Assembly (NCBI GenBank): GCA_945643635.1
Contig: CALZFC010000256.1
Coordinates: 1,486,001-1,550,000, forward strand
DNA length: 64,000 nt
Reading direction: 5' to 3'
DNA from: Allodiplogaster sudhausi
Lineage: Eukaryota > Nematoda > Chromadorea > Rhabditida > Diplogasteridae
Position numbers and translations under genes: made by a program. Shown here piece after piece: positions 11,822 to 21,200 of the stretch. The stretch's first letter is position 1, and each line of letters begins with the position of its first letter. The notes below the pieces were generated by a model. The model saw only the letters and a list, made by a program, of their open reading frames with translations, was not told where the DNA came from and made no database searches.

Positions 11822-12338
11822 GAGAGAACCTGAGCAATATATGTCGACATGACGAAGACTGCTTGGAGGAGAGCGGAAAAAGTAGTGCAAACGAAGAGCT
11901 GCACAAGCAGAACGTAGAAAGGCCGCTGCATGAAATAAATATATTTTTTTAATGAAAAAAAAACAATTTATATGCTTAAATACTGTTCTGTGAATATATT
12001 TCATAAATTAATTTGCTTTCACGACCATCTTTTTCCGATTAATCTGAAGGAGCACGAAAAGCGCTGAGATGTTTGCCACAATCGCCGCGCAGACAACCTG
12101 CAATAAAATGCTTTGCAAAATGTTTTGAAAAAAAGACATATTCATTTTTGGAAAACAATTAAGTAGACAAATATTGCGCCGTTCTGGAGTTATTAATAAA
12201 TACAAAATGTAAATTATTATAAAAAAAATTAAGTAAATACAATAGTATGAAGCGTGATAAGTAGTAGATATGCCTCGGGGCTTTTGTCAGGAAAGCGATA
12301 AAGGGAGGAGTTTTCATCACGAGGGTGCGTCGGTGGCG
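8732..12338 (-). CDS. Serpentine (7TM) chemoreceptor-like GPCR, 5' partial
   Basis: Exons on the minus strand: 12338-12241, 12097-12026, 11925-11830, 11205-11063, 10802-10643, 9757-9645, about 9480-9408 (tentative), 9118-9060 and 8917-8732 (TAA). Phases agree at every join. Helices can be followed: TM1 AYLLLITLHTI-VVCAAIV, TM2 YVLLVQLFVCTTFSALLQ, TM3 HGTLVFTAVIAFNRFCVF (the NRFC motif replaces the DRY-type motif of other receptors), TM4 ICGAWLAVAAAPLTATLA, TM5 AFYAVAAAVLALYVAIF, TM6 SVVVFVIYSLISVADL, TM7 FSSNLLNALVSLVHPLLF. This looks like an Srg-superfamily type of nematode chemoreceptor, expected in the membrane of sensory neurons; the subfamily is not resolved. The first coding exon with the start codon was not found. 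Intron tracts of CU (GA on the plus strand) precede several exons. The TM5 exon is duplicated at 3105-3222. Confidence 0.75.
9160..9390 (+). repeat. (GA)n microsatellite in receptor intron
   Basis: Interrupted (GA)n of about 230 bp, CU-rich in the transcribed sense. It produces long spurious Ser/Leu-rich open frames on the minus strand. Confidence 0.9.
9860..10190. repeat. Right-hand copy of the duplicated block
   Basis: Matches about 3345-3730, including TGGATGCTGCTCTGGGTGTC and GGCTTCGAACCCGGACCTTT. It lies in the receptor intron between TM4 and TM5 exons. The TTCGAACCC string resembles a polymerase III B box, but no folded tRNA-like structure is visible. Confidence 0.6.
11206..11560 (+). 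repeat. GA-rich tandem repeat in receptor intron
   Basis: Purine-rich repeats of GAGAAAGGGCAGGGTAGAGA-like units, each about 60-70 bp, with GTTCGTCTGAGAGAG recurring at 11200, 11285, 11370 and 11460. The receptor's TM3 acceptor (CTCTCAG) sits at the edge of the first unit, so the unit carries its own acceptor-like sequence. Confidence 0.7.
11660..11826 (+). repeat. (GA)n microsatellite in receptor intron
   Basis: Nearly pure GAGAGAGG repeats directly following the TM2 exon in the direction of transcription. Confidence 0.9.
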
Positions 12339-13035
12339 CTGAACATGTAGGAATATTTATGCACAAGGAGAAAATTTTATACTTAAATATTTACATCTCA
12401 ACGTATGTAACTGCCAATTTTTTTTTTGCCGTTCATTTTGTATTCAGTTCAGCGAGATATTTTCAATATATTCAACAAAATAAAAAGAAATGAGATTAAA
12501 CCTACGCTCAAGCGGTTGGAACATCCTGGAGGAGACGGCGAGAAGTAGCTTTGAATTACCAAGCTCTGAGGCTTGCTTGAGGCATCTTAAGGCTCACTGC
12601 GGCCGGAAGCTAAGGCTTCGTATGACATCAGGGTTCCTTTCCATTTCCTTCAGGAGATATGTTTGTGCAGGAAAAAAGTGAGCGCCTTCATAATAACCTG
12701 TTCTAGAGCATGTAATTTTGTAGGGGGAAAGTAGGCTTATGTTTATACTTTAAGAGTACATGCACTTGAAATTATTAGCTTCATAGCCATATAAGTAATC
12801 TTGTGCATTTCTAGGCGACTTTCAAACATGTATGTATCTATGTGTAAAACGTAAGCAGCAAAGGTAAAATGTATATAAGTCGATGTTAGCGGGCATTATC
12901 TCGAGATTTAAGCCAATAAATGGTTTGTATGATTCTAAAGAAATAGACAAGCATTTAAACATTAGACTTATAAAAGCAAAGGTGCTTAAGACATAAAACG
13001 GGCTGAAGAGTCGTGGGAAGAAGTACAGGAAGGAT
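12339..13035. other. no gene recognised
   Basis: AT-rich region between the receptor and the CAP-Gly/RING gene. The receptor's missing first exon may lie here but no start exon is convincing. Confidence 0.35.
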
Positions 13036-16000
13036 TCAGATGAAGAGAGGATTGCGAGCGCTGATCGGCTGGCGACAGAAGTGGCAGGCAGACAATTTCG
13101 CCGCGCAGCTAAACATTTCATTCTCTTGCTTTAATGGACTCGAAAAGGCAATCTCCATTTCGCTCCCATAAGCAATGAATAAGTTTGTTTAGACAACCGT
13201 AGCTGTAAACGTCCTGAGAAAAAAAATCTAGGTATTTTGAGATGCCCGACTAACGTTTGCTGCCTAAAAAGAAAAAGCTATAAAGATTACAGTGTCTCCT
13301 GGCTGGAATGATACGGAGGCAAAGTTCGCTATCCGGAAAACAAAGGACAGAGGACATAATGTCTACGATCGAACCTGGAGCAGGACGCGTGCCCACATGA
13401 AAAGACCGTCTGCAGCTGGCTCTCCATGCAGATGCCGCAATCCGTCGAAGGCAGCGGTGGCGCAGACGGCTGTCTGAACAGGAACAGGCAGTTTTTGCAG
13501 GCGACAAATACGAACATCGCCGCTTGTCGATCTCATTGACATTGTTCGTTTTGCACAATTTTTCTCCGAGCTCATGCTTAGTCCCTTTTCAACATTACGA
13601 ACGCGTCTATAATGCAACGTTTTTTCAGGGACTAAAAATCCCAAAATGTGCAATTTGAAATCAACTGACTGCGAAGCTTCTTCTACAATTGCTTGATCCC
13701 CTGTGGTTGTTGCACTGATGATAGGCCTCAATTTTGAATAGTAAAAAGAAAGAAAAGTAACATATTGCAACTTATTTTCTACCTTTCGTGGTCTGCTTGC
13801 GTTGGAGAAGGGGGTGTTGTTTGCGGGAAGTTTCGAGAATTGTTTCCGCGAGTCCCAGGGCCGTCGGTGGCTGCGATTCTCTGGGATTCGATTTCAGCAG
13901 TCGTGGCGTGGTGTCGCGAAAGTGTCACGGTTCCATTCCTGACAGTGGGAACGTGACAGAGTGGAATGGGACCCCGCAAATGTGGAAGAATGACTTATTA
14001 ACCGGTCTTCACCCTTAACGGTCCTAACGGCATCAGACAAGACGAAGATAACATGCGTTTCAACCATATTACACAACACTTATTGAATAAAAAGAATGAG
14101 AGAGAGGTGTGGAGAGGGCGAGATGTCTAAAAGATGTGTGCAATGACGACTATGAAGAAACGTGGTCCGAATAGCACGACAAGGCAATGCATTTCCAATA
14201 CAATTGGACAAAGGCGGCAAAAATATAAAGTGAATGATTTGTTTTGAAGATTTCTCATAATACGTGATGATAAAAGAATAAAGAAAAAAAACCCCATTTG
14301 TAATGGTCGTACGAAACTCGCATGACCCTCAATTGCAGAGAACAGTTTCCTGCCCTTATATATGCCAGAACCGTCTCCGACTTTTTCGTCCTGAAAAGTC
14401 GAAAAAGTCAAAATGTTCGACGTCATTGTCATTTTAGCTATCTCCTCGTTGCGAAATCAAGCGTTTCGAACGATAATAAGGACTTTATCTTTCTTTAGTC
14501 CACATCGACAAATGATATATAAAAAACTCTTCAAAAAAAAAAAAGAATTATTTAGTTAACTTACAAACTCAACGCCGTGGCAAAAATTTTTTATATGATT
14601 TACGCCAAGAAAGCGTACGGTGCCAAAGTGATCGGCGTCTCGTATTCTGCATTTGCATCTTGCGCCGATTTCCCATTTCTCCCAGCAGTAGGGTTTTTCT
14701 TTAAAAAAATTAGGGATTTGCTAAAAAAAATCACGATTTTGCAAAAATATAATCACAAATTATTCGCGAATCGATAACTGCTGAATGGCAGTTGCCAAAT
14801 AGATAAGACAAGTATTATTTTTCACACTTAAAGAATTGCAAAAAATATACCATGACATGTATCAGTGAGAGGGTTCAGCGGTCGAATCCAGTCATTAGAG
14901 TCTGCCCCCAATTCGGATAATTTCACGAATTTCCCATGATTCATACAACATTCAAACAGCTTTTTGTGTTTATAATAGCCACAGCCTTCTGCAGAACAAT
15001 AACTGTAGACTTCTTGATCCTGCAAAGGGTGAATGAAGAATTAAAGGAGCGCGAAACGCAATCATAATCTATCTATATTTTTCTTACTATTGATTCTAAA
15101 TCACATGAGCATGTGATTTAGAATGTTTTTATATTCTTCCGTAGACATTTATACTCCTTCAGAAACGTTAAAAAGTAGAACTTCCATTCACTGCCATATT
15201 AATTAATTATCTTAATTATAACAAATACGAGTCGAGAAATAGAGTAACAGTATGACAAGATATCTAACTCTACGACAACAATCACATATTCCTGGTCATG
15301 GAAGTAAATAAAAATTAATGATAGTAGATAAATAAATTAATTTAAAAAGAATTAATTTTTAATTAACTAACAAACTCAACGCCGGCATGGACAGAATCGA
15401 CACCTTCCAGATGGCCAATGAAGCGAATTGTTCCATATCGACAAAATCGGTATATTCGGTATTCTTTTACCATGTAGGAACATCTGTCGCCGACTTTCCA
15501 TCCGTCCCAGCTGTCGACGCTTAAAGGAGCATGAAACACTACTTGAATTTTCATGACTATTGTAATCTCGTCTTTCTAAATCACATGCTCTCTCGCCTTT
15601 GTATTGAATCTTGGCTCATTTAAAGTACTGATTAAACAATAACGAAGCAATTATGTACTGATCACATCCTAACAGAGAGCTATCACATTCTTGTGAACAT
15701 ATTTGTTGCTAACCGCCTTGCATGGTCTGCTTCAATAGGAGTTTTGAGAAATGTTGGCCAAAGTCCAAGGGTCTTCCGTGGTTGCGATCGTTCGTTCCGT
15801 CGAATTCTTCGATGTCAACATCTCGGATTCCATTTCAGCATTCGAGAGGCGGCTAAAATATGAAGAGAATGAAATTTTTTTTTGAAGATTTCTCAAAATA
15901 AATTATGATAAAAGAAGAGAAATAGAGAAACCTCATTTCTGATGATCGCACAAAATTCGCGTGACTCTCCCTTGTTAAGAACAGCTTTTCGCCTTTATAG

Positions 16001-17354
16001 ATGGCAGATCCATCTCTGACTTTTTCATCCTGAAAAAAAGTCCAGAATTTTCACCCCAGTTTCTATCGTATAATACGAATTTAATCTGTTTTAAGTAAAT
16101 GTTTACAAATGATATATATTTTTTTTAAGTTAGATAAAAAATATGAGCATTAAACTGACAAACTCGACACCGTGGTAAAACTCCTCTTGCCAGTCCACGC
16201 CTATGAAGCGTACGGTGCCCAAGTGATATGTATCTTTTATTCTGCATTTGCATCTATCGCCGATTTCCCAGCTCTCCACAAGGTTTGGTTTTGCTTAAAA
16301 AAAATACACTAATCATTCGAAAGTCGATAGCTGAAATTTGCCAAGTTGTTTCTTCTCCTTTAAATTATTTCAAAAATATGCTACGTACCATTATGACCAT
16401 TGTCAGTGTGCGGTGGGTTCCAAGGTCGAAGCCTGTGATAACCGACTGAACACAATTCTGACAATCTCACGAAGCTCGAGTGTTTTTTCTTTGAAGGAAA
16501 CACCATTTCGCCCTTGTACACGCCAGATCCGTCACCGACTTTTTCATCCTTCAAAGGTAAAAAATCAAGTCTTAAAAGAGAACGAAATTTAGCTTTAGAT
16601 TCTACATGATGTTTGAATCTAAAGCATATCTTCTCACTCGCCCTTGTGTCAGGCAGAAAGGCTCAAATTCAAGAGGGAGTTCTTGGTCACTTCAAAATGT
16701 CTCGTAAACCTTTATCTTTTCTATTCGTTCGAACACAAGTCTACTCCTTCCAAAACGCGTTTAAAAGCAGCACTGACATTCTATCCAATGTCCCAATCTT
16801 TTCTTACGCTAGTCGACAAAGATAAATAACAGTAATACAACATGTCTAATTGTACGAGTACGATCACATATTCCTGATCACTGTGTTTTTAGGGAATAAA
16901 TATTACCCAAGTAAGCTAACAATAAGTGAATAAAGAAAAATATTTAACATTTAATGAACAAACAAACTCTACGCCCACGTAGAGAGAATCGAGCCCGGCC
17001 AGGTAACCAATGAAGCGAATTGTGCCCAATTGACTTGTTCCTTTTATGTTGTAGAGGAGACATCGGTCGACAACTTCCCAACCATCTGCCCAGCCATCGA
17101 ACCTTAAAGTACAGATTAAACTATTTAATAAAAAAGTATTGATTAAACAATATCAAAGTACTGATTAAACTATTAAAAAGTACTAATAAAACAAAGACAA
17201 GTAATGTTTAAACAATAACAAAGATATGGTGGTCACATTCATACAAACAGTTATAAAAAAACTCTAACAAGATGACATAAATCACATATACTGACCGCAT
17301 AGCATACTGAACCTTTTCCTTCTTCTTTGAAAGCTCGCGAGTCGACTTTCCCAT
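13036..17354 (-). CDS. Four CAP-Gly domains followed by C-terminal RING-HC finger
   Basis: Exons (minus strand): 17354-17296 (start MGKSTRELSKKKEKVQYAM), then CAP-Gly halves A1 17102-16964, B1 16548-16389, A2 16293-16160, B2 16029-15932, A3 15519-15372, B3 15019-14851, A4 14698-14565, B4 14390-14293, linker 13938-13783, an incompletely resolved stretch at 13717-13490, RING exons 13473-13375 and 13108-13036 (TGA). Each A half has the start of a CAP-Gly fold (WEIGDRCKC..GTVRFIGV..FYHGVEF) and each B half the end (DEKVGDGSG.YKG...FVR). The classic GKNDG loop is replaced by VGDGSG. The RING reads CGIC, then CGHASC, SSC and ACHFCRQPI: C3HC4 spacing of the XIAP/Mind-bomb/MDM2 type, i.e. a probable E3 ubiquitin ligase. 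CAP-Gly domains bind EEY/F tails of tubulin, EB and CLIP proteins, so a cytoskeletal ubiquitin ligase is inferred. All CAP-Gly joins keep phase. Only the join of linker to RING is unproven, so two adjacent genes remain possible. Confidence 0.7.
15732..15852 (-). CDS. Alternative terminal exon (copy of the linker exon)
   Basis: An acceptor (TTTTAG) and a 121-nt open frame ending TGA, entered in the same phase as left by B2 (phase 2). Its sequence (RLSNAEMESEM...TIATTEDP) is related to the linker at 13938-13783 (..TTAEIESQRIAATDGP). If used, it would give a two-CAP-Gly isoform without RING. Skipping it joins B2 to A3 in phase. It could also be a dead remnant of the internal duplication. Confidence 0.5.
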
Positions 17355-17406
17355 TGCGAGCAAACACTGAATGAATATGAAAATCGACCATGCCAGAAAT
17401 GATTCA

Positions 17407-17413
17407 CTTTATA
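17407..17413 (-). promoter_or_regulatory. Possible TATA box of the CAP-Gly/RING gene
   Basis: The minus strand reads CCTATAAAGTG, 53 bp before the ATG at 17354, the same spacing as in the lectin gene. The upstream DNA is a CT-rich tract. Motif-based only. Confidence 0.35.
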
Positions 17414-17439
17414 GGTAATGATGAAATGACCTTATATTA

Positions 17440-17595
17440 CGCTTTCTCTTCTCTCTTCCTCTTCCCTCTTTCTCTCGCTCCCCCCTACCTCTCTCTCACT
17501 CTCTCTCTCTTTCTTCCCTTCTCTTTCTCTCCCGCACTCTTTCTCTCTCTCTCTCTCTTTCTCTCTTTCTCCCTCGCTCTCTTTCTTTCATTCTT
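17440..17595 (+). repeat. (CT)n tract upstream of the CAP-Gly/RING gene
   Basis: Imperfect CTCTCT/TTTCTC repeats. It lies between this gene's likely promoter and the KCTD gene. The open frames it creates are not genes. Confidence 0.85.
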
Positions 17596-17599
17596 AATG

Positions 17600-18033
17600 A
17601 AGCAGAGCATTTCAGGTGATAAGGCTGTAAGTGAACGAAGAATCAATCTCTCATATAGTGTTGCCAAGATAAGACAGCGATAGTTCTCGTGATTATTGCT
17701 TTATTTGTCCCGTTCTCTTATTCATTTGTTCCCTTTAGAATATCAATGCTGCTCGCACTGACAATGCGACAAATTCGGACGAAAACTATTTGAACATGTT
17801 GAGTTCTTAAAAAAAACAATAACGATGAGTAAGAGAAGAAAAGAATGCAAACTAACAAAAGCAACAACATAAATTTATATACAACCGACTTTTTACATAT
17901 GTATAATTTTTACAGGCAAAATACAAAACTGTATTTGCTATATTCATTTACATGGGAATGCTTTTTGATTGTTATTTTTGTTTGACTTTCTTCAACTTTT
18001 TACAAGACTGGGCAAAAGTGTCTCAGTGAGGCA
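17600..18033. other. spacer, no gene recognised
   Basis: AT-rich DNA between the CAP-Gly/RING promoter region and the 3' end of the first KCTD gene. It probably contains that gene's 3' UTR. Confidence 0.4.
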
Positions 18034-20040
18034 CTAGCCGACACTTCTGCCTTGGATGCTGGACGATCGCTGTTCGGTTGGTGAGAGGTCCACGACTGAC
18101 TCGACCGCAGTCGCGAGCCGCAACGCGTCCACCTCGACGTGGTAGAGCAGGCGCGAGCAGCCGATCCGCAGTGTGCAGCAGCGATTAGGGCCGTGCACCT
18201 AATGGTGATAATGTTTTTTTTACTTTATCATTGATATATTACTATTTAATATATTTACACACCTTTAAATTGCAAAACATTTATTGATCTTTTTTGTTAT
18301 AACAAAAAAATGAAATTCAGTAATACAAGTGAAAAAAGAATTGCCTCGTGAACGTATGCGTCCGGCAGATCGCCCTCAGGCAAACGACGTCGAAAGAGTC
18401 CGCCGATAGATTCGAAGGCTACTCCGCAACACTCGCACGCATCTGAAATTATCGATCGGTTAAAAATTATCATTTGAATTTCCCGCCTAACCGCCTTCAA
18501 GATCACGCAAGGCTCTCGAAACGATGATGCGGACACGGTCTTCAGGAAAGAAAGGCGCCCGTCCGTGTCCACTAAACTCGACTCGTTTCATCTCGCCATC
18601 GAGAAGATAGAACTGGGAAATGGCAATCAATAGCTTTAATTTAGAACACTCAATCAATACCCAATCAATATTCAGGAGAACAAGATATTTCCACTTTCAC
18701 TGTTGCAAAAATAAAGAATCTTGCGGCTTTAGGGAGGTGATTGAAAAGTAAGCTCGTGAGAAATTTAGTATGCTTGATGTCGCTTCTTCCCCGACATTGC
18801 CCCAGAACATTCTCTTATCACAATGTTGGCGTAATGAAAAATCTTTAATGAAGAAAGGAAAGAAGAAATTGCGAAGAGGGAGTTTGGCGGGAAGTTCAAA
18901 CGCCAATAACCTCGGCCTCCCGCCGAAGCTGGCGGACGGCGACCGCGTCTTCTGGCACGCGAATCTGGTCACCTCGCATAAAGGAGAGAATCGTCGCAAA
19001 GTGTCGCGGATCACGATCGACGAAGAAGTAGAGCGGCGCACACGAGCGTTTCTAAAATCAATGCTCTTTTTTGAGCAATCAATTTTCTTGTCAATATATT
19101 TCTGTGGTGCTATTAATCTAGGAAGAAAACGGGGCGAAAGTTGAGCTCAACTTTTTAACAAAAAAGATTGAGGGTGAACTCTGAAAAGAGCGGATTAGTA
19201 TGGAAAAGAAGAAAGATGGGCCCAACTTATTCCAAAAAGATCCCAACTTTAAAAAGCGTGCTCAGTCAAAAAGTGGTCAACATAATGGTCAACTCTTTTT
19301 CTAACAGCAAGAGTGTGGAAGACGAGAGAGGGAAAAGGAAGCTATAAATCATTGCTCCGTTTGGTCTCTCATTTTTGTGTACTCTCTCGCCGAGAAAAAA
19401 GGTTGACCTCAAAATGCCAGTGAAAATGAGACATTGTGTCTCGATGCCTCCGTTTTCGTCCATTAGTCCCAGCCTCACACCTCGGCCTATGAGCATGCTA
19501 TGAAAAACCCGCCCGACATCGGTTGCTGCCGAACCTTTGGGATGCTTGCTGCACTGATCGTGAGCCGGTTTAATTACCCAAGTTTGAGGTATGCGTTGGA
19601 ATTCTATAAGAAAACTCGACGAGATTGTATTGAGAGTTGAACTCAACTCTGAAAAAAGTTCCAGACAAAAAAGTCGAGCACAGCTTTCTTTCTTCCTAGA
19701 TTAACAGCACCACTGTACTTTTTTTTCTTTTCATACTGGTTCAATAAAATGTGGCATTATATCGAAAAACAAAAGATTATTAATTGGTCAATCTTTAGAG
19801 ATACAAATGTGCTAAAAAATTAAGCAGTAAACACAAAACAATAACAACAACAACAACAACAATACTCACCGACACGTCGTGACCGCCTTTCGGTCGCCAT
19901 CGCTTCTCGAGCAGAATGTCGAAGAAGGAGCCTGGCTGGCTGCGCAGAGTCGCGACACTCGCCACGAAGCACTGCCCGCCGACGTTGAGAGCAACCGAAG
20001 TGAAGGGGTACTCCTCTGGGACGATGACGTCATAGGACAT
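18034..20040 (-). CDS. KCTD-type BTB/T1 domain protein (228 aa), copy 1
   Basis: Five exons: 20040-19870, 19051-18911, 18612-18492, 18442-18354 and 18198-18034, phases consistent, 687 nt. The protein starts with a T1/BTB fold: VALNVGGQCFVASVATLRSQ (the xLNVGGxxF signature), SFFDILLEKRW, then FFVDRDPRHFATILSFMRG, VPEDAVAVRQLRREAEFYLL. These are the strands and helices shared by KCTD proteins and voltage-gated K+ channel tails. No transmembrane helix follows, so it is a soluble KCTD protein, probably a pentameric adaptor for cullin-3 ubiquitin ligases or for a receptor. The C-terminal part has CECC and RCC cysteine pairs. The exon 4 donor may be TAC|GTTCAC (used here) or a GC donor 9 nt later. 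Intron 1 contains a Tc1-like MITE. Confidence 0.85.
19102..19715. mobile_element. Tc1/mariner-like MITE in KCTD intron 1
   Basis: Inverted termini of about 26 bp: left TGGTGCTATTAATCTAGGAA, right the complement of TGGTGCTGTTAATCTAGGAA. The right end reads CAGTGGTGCT next to TA, as in Tc1 elements; the left end is CTGTGGTGCT next to TT, a one-base decay of the TA site. About 614 bp with no transposase frame. An internal string, GGTTTAATTACCCAAGTTTG, recurs at about 35648, suggesting another decayed copy there. Confidence 0.65.
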
Positions 20041-20235
20041 TGTGTGTTGTAAACTGTAACATTTTCAAAATTATGGTCCATAGAATTAATTGTTTAACTA
20101 ATATATGCATATTTAGAAACACAAACATGGTAAATAAATATGCGGTTACACTTTCAAAATTCTTTGTATTCTACGAAGCTATAGAAACAAGCGAAGCCCT
20201 CCGCTTGGTAGCCGTAGGTTGCGAAGGTCCAGTCC

Positions 20236-20239
<4 letters not shown>

Positions 20240-20285
<46 letters not shown>

Positions 20286-20400
20286 GCTGTCTGTCTGTCT
20301 CTCTCTCTCTCTTTTTCCCTCTCTCGCTCTCTCTATCTCTCTCCATCATTCGAATCTCTCTCTCTAGTTTATCTTTCTCTCTATTTTTTCCTTCCTCTCA
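20240..20400 (+). repeat. (CT)n microsatellite
   Basis: CT runs upstream of the KCTD start codon region, with more at 20530-20660 and 20770-20850. Confidence 0.9.
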
Positions 20401-20944
20401 AACTTCCTCTTATTTTGAGAGGGAGGAAGACAGAGCCAAACCCGTGCCGTCGTCATAGGACATGGTCACAAAGCAGCCGCATACTATAGCTGAAGATACA
20501 TTTAGTCCACCTCTCCCAGTCTCGTGATCTCGTTCTTTTTCTCTATTTCTCATAGTCTCTCGCCTCGCTCTCTTTCTCTCTCTCAGTCTTTGTCTCGGTC
20601 TCTCTCTCTCTCTCTCGCTCTCTCTTTCTATGACTATTCCTTTCTTTCTGACCCTTTTCTCTCCCTAAAATTCATTCCCTTCGAATCCATCACCGTAGTC
20701 CAAGTCTGGTAACGCATTAAAAACCAGAATTTTGCAAGCTTTTTTTTTGCTTTGAAGCTTTTTCATTTTGCTCTCTCTCTCTCTCTCTCTCTTCTTCTTC
20801 CTCTCCCTCTTCTTTCCCTCTTCTCCCTCCTCTCTCTCCCCATCTTCTCTCGCAAGGTGAAATATTCGCAAAGGGACAAATGCTAATCCCGTTCAAAGCT
20901 CCGGATGCATAGTCACAAGAACATTACAGAAGCAGAGACTTCTC

Positions 20945-20951
20945 TGATTAG

Positions 20952-20998
<47 letters not shown>

Positions 20999-21130
20999 CT
21001 CAAAGTGCAACATTTTTCCTCTCGGTCTCTGTCTCTCTTTCCATCGGTTTCTGCAGGGACCAAGAGAAAGAACATCTTCTCTTTCTCTGCTTCTCTCTTT
21101 CCCTTTTCCCATGCTCTCTCTCTCTCTCTC
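20945..21130 (+). repeat. (CT)n microsatellite
   Basis: Two CT runs (20958-20998 and 21080-21132), close to the left end of the foldback element. 20100-21200 otherwise contains no gene. Confidence 0.85.
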
Positions 21131-21200
21131 CAATTCCTAGTCATGCTTAGGATCAGCTGTTCCCGTTAGCTTGTCTGGTCGATCTCGTGAGAGAGCTTAA

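Noticed and set aside
13765..14079. Several overlapping frames on both strands
   Set aside because: Only the minus-strand frame continuous with the CAP-Gly linker exon (13783-13938) fits splice phase; the others are shadows.
19266..19646. 126-codon minus-strand frame inside the Tc1-like MITE
   Set aside because: No transposase motif (DDE/D, helix-turn-helix). It lies within a non-autonomous element.
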